DNA from: Bacteroidota bacterium
GTDB taxonomy: Bacteria; Bacteroidota; Bacteroidia; NS11-12g; UBA955
NCBI GenBank assembly: GCA_030682255.1
Contig: JAUXOK010000024.1
Span: 124,001-188,000, forward strand
Direction of reading: 5' to 3'
DNA: 64,000 bases
A model generated the notes under the pieces. It saw only the letters and a list, made by a program, of their open reading frames with translations, did no database searches and had not been told where the DNA came from. Of the stretch, positions 37,921 to 46,849 are shown piece by piece. A program made the translations under genes and the position numbers. The stretch's first letter is position 1, and each line of letters begins with the position of its first letter.

Positions 37921-38391
37921 TTGCCAAAACTCAAAAACCCTCAAGAAATTGAGTATCAAATAACGTTATACAACAAAAGCAATTTAAACATTCTAAACGC
38001 TTCATTGCAATTAAAAATATCAGATAAATCAAGCCAAGAACCACATCATTCAGAATATTTTACTGTCATATATTCCTCAGAAGAACAACTACCATTTCTT
38101 GGTATTTTGCCATGGATAGAGAATAATGATAACCCATCATCTAAATTTATAAGCATACCTGAACAAAGCTATAAAACACAAAAACTATTAATCTATAATG
38201 CTCAAAAAAAATTATTAACTATGAAATCTCATACATTATACAATCAATTCAAAAACAACACAACTCAACATATTTATTTGATATCTACACAAGATTTCTT
38301 TTTTACCATTTATTTAACTGCGGATAATATTACTAATAAAACATTTAGTTATCATTGGAATCCAATGCATCAAAGTTTATCTCTTATTTAA
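37921..38391 (+). CDS. Hypothetical protein under the paired-site promoter
   Basis: A 156-residue protein of unknown family, no signal peptide, no membrane segment. It would start with TTG at 37921; no ATG is available upstream before the in-frame stop at 37882. The TTG start is supported by the leader length: box-to-start is 78 nt, compared with 76 and 72 nt at the two other promoters of the same architecture. The sequence is rich in Asn, Ser, Gln and Lys with alternating strands (EIEYQITLYNKSNLNILNAS, HIYLISTQDFFFTIYLTADN), which suggests a beta-sandwich. No neighbour helps beyond the shared regulation with the T9SS cargo gene 358 bp downstream. Confidence 0.6.
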   Translation: MPKLKNPQEIEYQITLYNKSNLNILNASLQLKISDKSSQEPHHSEYFTVIYSSEEQLPFLGILPWIENNDNPSSKFISIPEQSYKTQKLLIYNAQKKLLTMKSHTLYNQFKNNTTQHIYLISTQDFFFTIYLTADNITNKTFSYHWNPMHQSLSLI

Positions 38392-38584
38392 TAAGTTATC
38401 AATGATTATTTTTTCAATACGAATAATATGAATAAAAAAATTTTAATTAGGATATTTAAACAAAGATAAAAACATACATATAAGTTAAGTTAAATACAAC
38501 AAAAGATAAACCTGAGATTAACTTATTGTTACAAATGCGCTATTTTTTAATTATTCTACCCTAATAAAAAAACACAAACTTATT

Positions 38585-38672
38585 TTCATAATAAAAAAGT
38601 ATAGATTCACAATAAAAAAGTATAGTTTCATTAGTTTCTATAAATACAGGCATTCATCTATATATAAATTTG
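38585..38672 (+). promoter_or_regulatory. Paired 21-bp-spaced activator sites and promoter (site pair 2)
   Basis: TTCATAATAAAAAAGT (38585-38600) and TTCACAATAAAAAAGT (38606-38621) are direct repeats exactly 21 bp apart. A perfect -7 box TAAATTTG lies at 38665-38672, its start 44 bp after the second repeat; there is no TTG at -33, as expected for an activator-dependent promoter. The ATG of the T9SS cargo gene is 76 nt further. The rest of the 357-bp gap upstream holds no gene. Confidence 0.78.
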
Positions 38673-38748
38673 CGCTCTATTAAATACATTTATTCACACT
38701 CCACTCACATAAATCAAACATACCATTAAAATATAATATTACATTAAT

Positions 38749-40350
38749 ATGAATTTACAAGAATTACCCTTTAATTATCACTTTGAATCCCCCAAAAAAA
38801 TAAACAGATTCCTCTTATTAGGTTTATTGTTTATCATTTATGGTTCATCCAATGCTCAAACCAATATCAATGGTTCATTTTCTGTAATTGGAGAAATGGG
38901 CGTATTTGGTAATTTACAGTTAAGTGCAGATGCGCAAGTCTATTTCCAAAATGGCTCCACATTGCACATGTTAGGTTCTACTACTACTATAAGCCCTGAT
39001 GCTGAAATATTTGCCAATACAGCATCCACTCAAGCAGGCACAGGTCGAATTCTTTTTGTAGGTTCTGCTGCTCAAACACTCGATGGAGGCAATAGCTCTA
39101 CTATAGGCGGTGCTCAACCTTCATTGATTAATATAGCCATCAATAATCCTGATAATTTGACATTAACTAACAATAATACAAGAATTACATCAGGCTTGGA
39201 TTTTATTGACGGACATGTGATATTAGGAAGTAATAATTTGGAGCTGTCCTCTTCCGCCACCGCTACCAATGCCAATGGAACCAGACACGTGGTAACCAAC
39301 GGAACGGGTTTTATGGCAAAAGAAGATTTTTCTACTTACTTTAATTTTCCAGTAGGTAGAGCAACATCTGACTTTACTCCAGCAACAATTACCCCAAGTG
39401 CCTCAGATAACTTCTTTGTTCAAGTTAAAAACTATAGCGAATCTGCTTCCGATGAGGTTACAACAGCAGACGGTATAGACCGTACTTGGAACATCTTTTC
39501 AACTATTGGCTCTGGAGCATCATTAGCCTTGCAACACAACACCGCTACCAATGGTGCAGATTATACTGCAAATGGTGGCGATGCCTTAGCTTTTGTGACA
39601 CAGTACGAAGGTATTCAATGGGTAACAAGCACACAACAAAACCAAGGCGTATGGCAAATTGGAACGGGCGCAATAGGCACTAACACTGCAGGAAGTGTGG
39701 CTAGCTCTGTAATACATACAAGAACTTATTCTAACACTGCTACATCTGGAACTGCGGATGCTGCATTTTTCAGTAAATCTACATTGGAATTAACCCCTTT
39801 GCCAATTTCTCTTTTATACTTTAAGGCTAGCAAATTTGAAGACACTAAATCCTTGCTTTCTTGGGCTACAACTTCTGAAATAAACAGTTCCCATTTTGAA
39901 GTGGAAACTAGTACCAATGGAGAATCTTGGACTAAAATTGGAGAAGTAAAAGCTAAAGGCAACTCCTATCAGTTAACTAACTATCAATTAGTGCATCCCA
40001 ATCCAACTTTGGGGGTAAACTATTACAGATTAAACTTAGTAGATTTAGATGGTAGCGCAGAATATTCTCCTGTAAAAACATTGAAATTTGAAAGCTTTAA
40101 TTCCTCTTTGTCGAATGTTGAAATTTTCCCGAACCCTTCTCTTGGATTAATAAACATAAGGACTGAAAACTCATATTTTAGTTTCGTTTTAGTAAACATA
40201 GATGGCAAAGTTTTAAATGAGTTTAATAACCAAACTGATTATAACGAATTATCTGTTGATTTAAGCCAATACGCCAATGGAGTTTATTATATAAAAGCCA
40301 ATTCGCAAAATGGTGATATTAAAGTATTTAAAATAGTATTGAATAAGTAG
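38749..40350 (+). CDS. T9SS-secreted surface protein with type A sorting domain
   Basis: A 533-residue exported protein. A polar N-terminal stretch of about 20 residues precedes the hydrophobic signal core FLLLGLLFIIYGSSNAQ. The body is Thr/Ser/Asn-rich beta sequence typical of adhesin-like cargo. A fibronectin-like module SLLSWATTSEINSSHFEVE precedes the C-terminal type A sorting domain (from VEIFPNPSLGLINI, with LVNIDGKVLNEF, LSQYANGVYYIK, and the terminal KIVLNK). It would be exported by Sec, then by T9SS, and have its tail cleaved by PorU. The gene is preceded by site pair 2, so secretion-linked expression through the local LytTR regulator is likely by inference. Confidence 0.88.
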   Translation: MNLQELPFNYHFESPKKINRFLLLGLLFIIYGSSNAQTNINGSFSVIGEMGVFGNLQLSADAQVYFQNGSTLHMLGSTTTISPDAEIFANTASTQAGTGRILFVGSAAQTLDGGNSSTIGGAQPSLINIAINNPDNLTLTNNNTRITSGLDFIDGHVILGSNNLELSSSATATNANGTRHVVTNGTGFMAKEDFSTYFNFPVGRATSDFTPATITPSASDNFFVQVKNYSESASDEVTTADGIDRTWNIFSTIGSGASLALQHNTATNGADYTANGGDALAFVTQYEGIQWVTSTQQNQGVWQIGTGAIGTNTAGSVASSVIHTRTYSNTATSGTADAAFFSKSTLELTPLPISLLYFKASKFEDTKSLLSWATTSEINSSHFEVETSTNGESWTKIGEVKAKGNSYQLTNYQLVHPNPTLGVNYYRLNLVDLDGSAEYSPVKTLKFESFNSSLSNVEIFPNPSLGLINIRTENSYFSFVLVNIDGKVLNEFNNQTDYNELSVDLSQYANGVYYIKANSQNGDIKVFKIVLNK

Positions 40351-40357
40351 TTAGTTG

Positions 40358-40406
40358 ATGGTTAAGAGTTAAGAGTTAATGGTTAAGAGTTAATGGTTAA
40401 GAGTTT
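40358..40406. repeat. 14-bp tandem repeat
   Basis: The unit ATGGTTAAGAGTTA occurs at 40358-40371, 40379-40392 and, with one change, 40393-40406; the last two are directly tandem. It lies between the T9SS cargo gene and the ORF6N gene, ending 16 bp before the ORF6N start. Slippage could alter this spacing. Confidence 0.8.
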
Positions 40407-40422
40407 AGAGGGTGTTTTATAA

Positions 40423-40965
40423 ATGAACCAAAAGCTAACCCATAGCGAAGTAGAAAGCAAAATAATGCTGTTTCGAGATACAAAAGTAATCTTGGACAGC
40501 GATGTAGCTGCAATGTATGGCGTAGAAACCAAAAGAATCAATGAAGCAGTTAAAAACAACCCTGATAAATTTCCACCAGGTTATTTGTTGTTTCTCAATT
40601 CAGAGGAATGGAATTATTTGAAGTCGAAAATTTCGTCTTCATTATCACCTGGAGGAAAAGTGAAACTGCCAACAGCTTTTACAGAAAAAGGACTTTACAT
40701 GCTAGCTACAATTCTGAAAAGTGCCAAAGCCACCCAAACCACTCTTTCCATTATAGAAGCATTTGCAACTTTTAAAGAACTAACAAGAAACCTAGAAACA
40801 ATAAATACAACCGAAGACCCAGAAAAACAAAAAGAAATAATGAATCAAACAAGTGTATTAATGTCAGATTGGATAGGCGATGAACTTAATGTAACCAATA
40901 CCGAAACAAGCATTGAACTGAATTTTGCAGTCGTTAAATTAAAACATACAATAAAAAGAAAATGA
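40423..40965 (+). CDS. ORF6N-domain DNA-binding-type protein
   Basis: A 180-residue protein with the ORF6N (KilA-N-like) domain: MLFRDTKVILDSDVAAMYGVETKRINEAVKNN near the N-terminus (read here as ILDSDVAAMYGVETKRINEA), FPPGYLLFLNSEEW, and LPTAFTEKGLYMLATILKS. These blocks define the family found in phage and bacterial proteins, thought to bind DNA, often in phage-regulator or toxin-antitoxin-like settings. The C-terminal third is helical and acidic. No phage genes surround it. It is followed within 15 bp by the first CACGGAG repeat cluster, an association that recurs for the GxxExxY gene near 48820. Confidence 0.87.
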   Translation: MNQKLTHSEVESKIMLFRDTKVILDSDVAAMYGVETKRINEAVKNNPDKFPPGYLLFLNSEEWNYLKSKISSSLSPGGKVKLPTAFTEKGLYMLATILKSAKATQTTLSIIEAFATFKELTRNLETINTTEDPEKQKEIMNQTSVLMSDWIGDELNVTNTETSIELNFAVVKLKHTIKRK

Positions 40966-40979
40966 AGATAAAAACCCCT

Positions 40980-41214
40980 CAGTGTCCGTGCTTGTCCGCC
41001 TTAGGAGGATGTCTTTGTGGTGATAAAATCGCACCACGGAGCCACGGAGAACACGGAGAAAAACTTAGTGTCCGTGCTTGTCCGCCTCAGGAGGATGTCT
41101 TTGTGGTGAGTTTAACCATCCACCAACTACTTTGGGGACAGGCGGAGCCACGAAGAACACGGAGAAAAACTTAGTGCCCGTGCTTGTCCGCCTTAGGAGG
41201 ATGACTATGTGGTG
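40980..41214. repeat. CACGGAG palindromic repeat cluster 1
   Basis: Alternating half-units make imperfect hairpins. Right halves carrying GTGCTTGTCCGCC(T)TAGGAGG and ending in GTGGTG lie at 40980-41022, 41064-41108 and 41170-41214. Left halves are CACCACGGAGCCACGGAG at 41032 onward and the longer CATCCACCAACTACTTTGG variant with ACAGGCGGAG at 41115-41168. The halves pair to stems of about 30 bp with bulges. The cluster ends 37 bp before surface protein A. Confidence 0.88.
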
Positions 41215-41251
41215 AAAAAAATATATAAAAAAACAGTAATATAAAAATAAT

Positions 41252-44083
41252 ATGAACAAAACAAACAAGTATCTAATCCTAGTTTTAATTCTAGGATTAT
41301 TTTCGCAAAGGGCCAATGCCCAAATTAAAGTGGGCGACAACCCCACTACCATCAATGCCAACTCGGTATTAGAATTAGAAAGTACCAACAAAGGACTTTT
41401 ACTACCTCGCGTAGCGCTTACAGGCACTTCTAGTGCTTCACCTCTTTCTGCACACGTTGCAGGTATGACGGTTTACAACACGGCTACAGCTGGCAATGTT
41501 ACCCCTGGCTATTATTTTAACGATGGAAATGCTTGGATAAGAATTGGAAATGCAGCAGACGCAAGCAAATGGACCAACGACCCTTCCAACACCCGTGTAG
41601 CCCTTACCAACCTATCAGACGGCACAACTGCCAGAACAGCTGGGACTGAGTTTGTGGTTACAGATGCGGGGAGAGTAGGTATCGGAACTACAACGCCTAC
41701 CGATAAATTAGAGGTAAATGGTAGTATTAAGTTAACAGATTTACCCTTTAACTTATATTTTGGAAGTTCAGAAAGATCTATTGGTGGTTTAAATACCTCT
41801 GCAATGCTACATTATAGAAGTGGTGGAAGACATCGATTCTATGGTGATGTAAATAGTAACGATGGGGCTACTTCTAATACATATGAGTTTTATATGGATG
41901 GTGAACCAGGTACATCAACCGCAAAAGTTGTATTTAATAAGCAAGGCATTGTTGGTATCGGCACCACAACGCCTAATGCAAATGCTTTATTAGATGTATC
42001 ATCTACAAACAAAGGTTTACTTTTACCAAGAGTAGAACTAACCAGCACTACTGCTTTTGCACCTTTATCGGCTCACGTAGCTGGTATGACGGTTTTTAAC
42101 ATAGCTACGGCTGGAGATGTAACCCCAGGAGAATACTACAACGATGGTACACAATGGATAAGAAAAGCAGGAGAAGTAGCTTTACCAGACAATACAGTAT
42201 TTGTATCTAGTGCTACAAACGACCCAAACAATGTTACCTCTACTTTTGACCCAGCTACACCACAAGCTGCTAATACCATGTATATTGTTGATGGAGATGG
42301 AAGCACTTGGGTTTGGAATGGAACGGCTTATGTAACTAAAGCTTTTGCTGTTGAGCCTTGGTTAAACTATGATACCAACAAACCTGCAACTGGTTCTACC
42401 CAAAAATTAAGACATTATGGTAGTATAGCAGCAGGAGGGAAAGGTAATTTGATTTCTTATCATACACAGCAGTTTGTTTTTGGTAGAGGCAACCAAGCCT
42501 TAGCCACTGTAAGCTCTTACCCAGTATTATTTGGTGCTAATAACGTTTCTAATGGTTCACATTTTATGTATGGATTAAATAACATAGGTAATGGTGCAGG
42601 AACGTATAGTGTATTGTTGGGTGTGAGTAATGAAACAAACGGTGCAAGACAAATAGCCATAGGACAAGGGAATAAACATTATAATACAAGTACTTATACT
42701 TATCTTTTTGGTATTAATAACGAAATTAGTGCCGCTGCAGGAGGCTCTAACCTTGCAATAGGTAGCGAAAATAATGTTGCCGTAACAGGTGCTTCTACAC
42801 ACAATTATTTAATTGGGAGAGGAAACCAAGCGACAAGCACCTCTACTGGAGGTAATAACTTTTTATTTGGTTATAACAATACCTCCAATAACAACGGTTA
42901 TGCTTTAGGTTTTAATAATACTATTTCAGGTCCCACAAGCACTACTACTAGTTCATTAGCTTTAGGGCGTTCAAATACCATATCAACTATAAATGCATAT
43001 ACATTAGGTTATAATAATACTATAACAGGATCAGGAAGTTTTGCTATCGGTAAAGTAATTACAGTAAATGGAACCAATTCTATAGGCATTAACGCTGGTA
43101 CTACAGCTGTTACAATAGATCAAAACAATGTTATGGCACTTATGGGAGGCAACGTAGGTATTGCCACTACAGCACCATCATATACACTATCTTTAGGAGG
43201 TGATATCGCTCGTACTATTGGTATGGAGCGTAGAACTACAGATGCTGTAGGTAACGCATTAAGCGTAAGAGCTGGTGGTGCATTTTTAGGTGGTACAGAT
43301 AGAAACGGTGGTAATTTAACCTTAATGTCTGGTACTTCTACAGGTACAGGAACTTCTGCAATACAATTCCAAACTGCTACACCAGGTGCTACTGGCACAA
43401 CTGATAATGCTCCTACTACCAAAATGACTATTTTAGGAAATGGTAATGTAGGTATTGGTACAGTAGCGCCTATTTATAAAATGACAGTTAATTCAACTGA
43501 TGCGATTTCTTCAACGTTTTATCACAATACTTCTAGTGCTTCTCCAACAAATCTTTGGAATGATCCTTTTGGCGGAATAAATATCATAAATACTGCTGCA
43601 AATGCTGGCAATGATGCAACTTCAGGTATTAAGTTTTTAATGAGTACTGCAGGTAATCCTCAAGCGGCTATACTTGGCATCAAACAAAGTACTTCTTCCT
43701 CTGGTTTATCTTTTTGGACACAAAATGCTAATGGAAGTGTATTGGAAAGAATGCGTATAAATAACTTAGGCAACGTAGGTATCGGCACTACAACGCCCAA
43801 TAGCCGCTTAGAAGTAAACGGAACCTTTGCCCTTACTACAGCTACAAGTGGTACTGCTAACTCTGTGGTATTGCTTTCTACAGGTACATTTTCTACCCCT
43901 GCAGCGGCTAGTACCAATGCCGGTAGAATCTACATCATTAGAAATACAGATGCAACAAACAACGTAACAGTAAACAGCGTAGTAGATTACGGTACTACTA
44001 CTGCTGCTGCTTTTACACTTACCCCAAGCATCGGTTCTATCATGATCATTAGCGATGGTACCAATTGGTTCAGAATTCAATAA
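41252..44083 (+). CDS. Modular surface protein A (tail-fibre/YadA-like repeats)
   Basis: A 943-residue exported protein (signal ending RANAQ, residue ~24). An N-terminal cassette IKVGDNPTTINANSVLELES-TNKGLLLPRV, then SPLSAHVAGMTVYNTATAG and GYYFNDGNAWIRIG, is shared with proteins B and C downstream. A second copy lies within this protein (around residue 245, LLDVSSTNKGLLLPRVELTS). Several GNVGIGTTTPNSRLEVNG-type motifs recur, as in phage tail fibres and endosialidase-chaperone proteins. The middle has repeated LLGVSNETNGARQIAIGQGN-like 14-15-residue units that recall the YadA head. There is no T9SS tail. Trimeric fibre architecture is inferred. It is flanked by repeat cluster 1 and ends at a terminator. 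Confidence 0.8.
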   Translation: MNKTNKYLILVLILGLFSQRANAQIKVGDNPTTINANSVLELESTNKGLLLPRVALTGTSSASPLSAHVAGMTVYNTATAGNVTPGYYFNDGNAWIRIGNAADASKWTNDPSNTRVALTNLSDGTTARTAGTEFVVTDAGRVGIGTTTPTDKLEVNGSIKLTDLPFNLYFGSSERSIGGLNTSAMLHYRSGGRHRFYGDVNSNDGATSNTYEFYMDGEPGTSTAKVVFNKQGIVGIGTTTPNANALLDVSSTNKGLLLPRVELTSTTAFAPLSAHVAGMTVFNIATAGDVTPGEYYNDGTQWIRKAGEVALPDNTVFVSSATNDPNNVTSTFDPATPQAANTMYIVDGDGSTWVWNGTAYVTKAFAVEPWLNYDTNKPATGSTQKLRHYGSIAAGGKGNLISYHTQQFVFGRGNQALATVSSYPVLFGANNVSNGSHFMYGLNNIGNGAGTYSVLLGVSNETNGARQIAIGQGNKHYNTSTYTYLFGINNEISAAAGGSNLAIGSENNVAVTGASTHNYLIGRGNQATSTSTGGNNFLFGYNNTSNNNGYALGFNNTISGPTSTTTSSLALGRSNTISTINAYTLGYNNTITGSGSFAIGKVITVNGTNSIGINAGTTAVTIDQNNVMALMGGNVGIATTAPSYTLSLGGDIARTIGMERRTTDAVGNALSVRAGGAFLGGTDRNGGNLTLMSGTSTGTGTSAIQFQTATPGATGTTDNAPTTKMTILGNGNVGIGTVAPIYKMTVNSTDAISSTFYHNTSSASPTNLWNDPFGGINIINTAANAGNDATSGIKFLMSTAGNPQAAILGIKQSTSSSGLSFWTQNANGSVLERMRINNLGNVGIGTTTPNSRLEVNGTFALTTATSGTANSVVLLSTGTFSTPAAASTNAGRIYIIRNTDATNNVTVNSVVDYGTTTAAAFTLTPSIGSIMIISDGTNWFRIQ

Positions 44084-44110
44084 AATTATAAATCTAATGA
44101 TATATCAAGG

Positions 44111-44137
44111 AGCAAGGCGCAGTGTCTTGCTCTTTTG
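44111..44137 (+). terminator. Intrinsic terminator after surface protein A
   Basis: A 7-bp stem GAGCAAG (44111-44117) and CTTGCTC (44127-44133) with a 9-nt loop is followed by TTTT. It lies 27 bp after the stop codon of protein A and 32 bp before the TPR gene start. Confidence 0.72.
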
Positions 44138-44169
44138 GTTTAAAACACAAAAAAATAAACTCTATTCAA

Positions 44170-44928
44170 ATGAAACAAATCACCAAAATCGCATGTGTGC
44201 TTTGCTTATCTGCAGCCACACTACCAAGCTTTGCTCAAAACAAAAAAACAAGTAAAAAATCACCCCAAGCATCAGAACTTGCGCCACTTCAAAATCTCCA
44301 TTTGTCGGTGTATCGCAATGCCCTCCAATTGTCAGATTATGGGTCGGCTATCGTTGCCCTTAATTATTACTTAGTTGCCAATCCAAATCAATTGCCCTAT
44401 AAAGATACCCTGGCGCTCCTGTACCTGCAAACCAATCAAAGTGTTCAAGCATACACCATTGTAAAACAGCTACAGCAGGAGGGTCGCAAGTCGGATATGC
44501 TCACAGAAATATTGGCTTTATCGGCCAATGCACTTAATCAAAAAACTGAAGCTACGGATGCTTATCAAGCCTTGTATGCCAATACTAAAAACATACAACA
44601 TGGCTATGCACTTCTTCAATTACAGCAGCAACTAAAAAGAGTAAATGAGGCGCTTTTTACATGCAATATGTTGTTGGCAGATACGGCAATTAATCAAGCC
44701 ACTATTGCAATAGCAGACGAAAAAACCAAGCAAGAAAAAGCAATAGCACTCAAAGCAATTCTATACAATATCAAAGGTTTATTAGCTTACGAAAACAAAG
44801 AGTATGATGTTTCTATAGCAAGCTTTAAAGAATCACTTAGCATTGCACCAGATTACAGCGTTGCCTCTCAAAATTTAAAAACCATCAGTGCCATCAAAGA
44901 ATCCATGGAAAAAATAAAAACCGAATAA
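44170..44928 (+). CDS. Secreted TPR-repeat protein
   Basis: A 252-residue protein starting MKQITKIACVLCLSAATLPSFAQ, a clear signal peptide; the longer frame upstream runs through the terminator and is rejected. The mature part is helical with TPR-like pairs: ALQLSDYGSAIVALNYYLVANPNQ, then AYTIVKQLQQEGRK, YALLQLQQQLKRVNEALFTC, and near the C-terminus LAYENKEYDVSIASFKESLSIAPDYSVA (each read as separate short segments). It probably scaffolds protein contacts in the periplasm. It lies between surface genes A and B and ends 3 bp before repeat cluster 2. Partners unknown. Confidence 0.78.
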   Translation: MKQITKIACVLCLSAATLPSFAQNKKTSKKSPQASELAPLQNLHLSVYRNALQLSDYGSAIVALNYYLVANPNQLPYKDTLALLYLQTNQSVQAYTIVKQLQQEGRKSDMLTEILALSANALNQKTEATDAYQALYANTKNIQHGYALLQLQQQLKRVNEALFTCNMLLADTAINQATIAIADEKTKQEKAIALKAILYNIKGLLAYENKEYDVSIASFKESLSIAPDYSVASQNLKTISAIKESMEKIKTE

Positions 44929-44930
44929 AC

Positions 44931-45367
44931 ACTTTGTGGTGAAAAAATACAAACCATCCTCCAACTACTTTGGGGACAGGCGGAGTCACGGAGAACACGG
45001 AGATAAACCTTTGTGCCCGTGCTTGTCCGCCTTAGGAGGATGTCTCTGTGGTGAAATAAACTTACCATCGAGTCACAGAGTACACGGAAAAAAACTTTGT
45101 GTTCTTTGTGTCTTTGTGGTGAGTTTAACCATGGAGTCACGGAGAACACAGAGAAAAAAAACTTAGTGTCCTCTGTGTCTCTGTGGTGAAAGTAACACAA
45201 ACCATCCGCCAACTACTTTGGGGACAGGCGGAGTCACGGAGAACACAGAGAAAAAAAAACTTCGTGTCCGTGCTTGTCCGCCTTAGGAGGATGCCTTTGT
45301 GGTGAGTTTAACCATCCACCAACTACTTTGGGGACAGGCGGAGTCACGGAGAACACGGAGAAAAAAC
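44931..45367. repeat. CACGGAG palindromic repeat cluster 2
   Basis: About five hairpin units in 437 bp. One is the short, simple form ACCATGGAGTCACGGAGAAC plus CTTAGTGTCCTCTGTGTCTC ending CTGTGGTG (around 45129-45188), others carry the inserted words GTGCTTGTCCGCCTTAGGAGG or CTACTTTGGGGACAGGCGGA. The presence of both simple and inserted forms in one cluster suggests the long form arose by insertion into the simple palindrome. It ends 17 bp before the start of surface protein B. Confidence 0.88.
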
Positions 45368-45384
45368 ATATAAATAAAAACAGT

Positions 45385-46710
45385 ATGAACAAAAAGAACA
45401 AATTCATAATTCTGCTAATAGCAGTTGGATTATTTTCACAAAGGGGTAATGCCCAAGTTAAAATAGGAGACAATCCTACTACCATTCAGTCCAATTCTTT
45501 ATTGGAACTAGAATCCACAAACAAAGGTCTGCTATTGCCAAGGCTTACGTTATCTGCTACCAACAATGCATCTCCACTATCAGCCCATGTGGCAGGGATG
45601 GTAGTTTACAACACTGCTACTGCAGGAACCGCACCAAATGATGTAACCCCAGGGTATTACTACAATGACGGATCAAAATGGGTAAGAGTAGCTGATGCTG
45701 CAAACCCCCAAAATATTTATACAACTAATGGAACACTTAATAGCAATAGAGTAGTAAATATGGAAAACAGAACTCTTGATTTTAGAGGAACAATACAAAA
45801 CTTTTCTATTACAAGGGGAACAACTAGCGATGTTAGTAACGCATGGATTATGATTCGTAAAACCAACAATGCAGACCCTTCTGTAAACACTGCACTTGTT
45901 TCAGGATCTGCTGTATCGGGAATATTGTTTCAGAGTGCAAACGGAACTTCATTCAATAGGAATGCATCTATAAATGCATTATCAGCAGAAAATCAGACTA
46001 CTACGAATGGTGGAGGTAGTTTAGTGTTTTCTACGACCCCATTAGGCAGTATAAGTGAAATGGAACGAATGAGAATTATGCATAATGGAAATGTTGGCAT
46101 AGGAGTAAGTTCGCCTTCTGAGGTTTTACATGTATTTGGGAATTTTCGACTTACAGGTGCTTTTATGCCAAACAATATTTCTGGCACATCTGGGCAGATT
46201 CTTCAAAGCTCAGGAGCAAATATTGCACCAGTATGGATTAATTATACCCCTGTAAGGCCCGCAATTTCAGGTGTGTTTCCGGGAGGTTCATCAACCCATA
46301 CTTGGTGTCAGGCGTCATTTTATATAGGAACTTATATCGATCTCCCCCCCGGCAAGTGGGCGGTGAATGCAACCCTTACGCTGAATGGTGGAGGTTCATT
46401 GCCTTCTGCTTCGGGCTTTACATGGCATGCAGCATGGAGCGAGATAAACACAGGCACAACCTATAATGCCACATCCGATGTGGTTGGAAATGCCAACCAA
46501 TATGTTGGATACGTTTGTTCCCCTATGCAATTTGGGTTTATAAATGGAACTATTATTTTAAATAATACAAGTACTTCAACAAAAAGGTACTATTTGTGGC
46601 AAATGGCAAGTAGCACAAGCGGATCAGGTGCTAGTTGCTCATTTAGTGTTTCTAATTTTGCCAGAGGATTTCATACCGAAGACCAGATAATAGCGTATCC
46701 AATGTATTAA
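45385..46710 (+). CDS. Modular surface protein B
   Basis: A 441-residue exported protein; the start at 45385 (MNKKNKFIILLIAVGLFSQRGNAQ) gives a signal peptide nearly matching that of protein A, while the longer frame runs into the repeat cluster. The first ~100 mature residues repeat the cassette VKIGDNPTTIQSNSLLELES, TNKGLLLPRLTLSATNNASP, HVAGMVVYNTATAGTAPNDV. A single GNVGIGVSSPSEVLHVFGNF motif leads to a C-terminal domain (about residues 300-441, with TWCQASFYIGTYIDLPPGKW) that A and C lack. At the DNA level the cassette is close to that of protein C, indicating recent duplication or gene conversion. Confidence 0.78.
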   Translation: MNKKNKFIILLIAVGLFSQRGNAQVKIGDNPTTIQSNSLLELESTNKGLLLPRLTLSATNNASPLSAHVAGMVVYNTATAGTAPNDVTPGYYYNDGSKWVRVADAANPQNIYTTNGTLNSNRVVNMENRTLDFRGTIQNFSITRGTTSDVSNAWIMIRKTNNADPSVNTALVSGSAVSGILFQSANGTSFNRNASINALSAENQTTTNGGGSLVFSTTPLGSISEMERMRIMHNGNVGIGVSSPSEVLHVFGNFRLTGAFMPNNISGTSGQILQSSGANIAPVWINYTPVRPAISGVFPGGSSTHTWCQASFYIGTYIDLPPGKWAVNATLTLNGGGSLPSASGFTWHAAWSEINTGTTYNATSDVVGNANQYVGYVCSPMQFGFINGTIILNNTSTSTKRYYLWQMASSTSGSGASCSFSVSNFARGFHTEDQIIAYPMY

Positions 46711-46849
46711 TATTCTAAAATGGCATAACAATGTAATATGGAAAAAACTCTTAATAATATTAAGCTAACTATAATTGAATATATTGATGAGAAACATAGT
46801 GGTGTGAAAAAAACCTATTAACAAAAAAAACAAATTAAAATTTTAAAAA

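Noticed and set aside
40962-41174. Open frame across repeat cluster 1 (CLSALGGCLCG-type peptide)
   Set aside because: The same peptide arises from every copy of the repeat (also 44936-45166 and 48484-48669). It reflects the repeat sequence, not a gene.
43120-44080. Antisense frames in surface gene A (valine/proline-rich)
   Set aside because: They are mirrors of the Thr/Ala/Gly-rich repeats of the sense gene, with no start signals.
46738-46821. 27-codon frame between surface genes B and C
   Set aside because: Short, no promoter or family, and the codons are ordinary AT-rich intergenic sequence.
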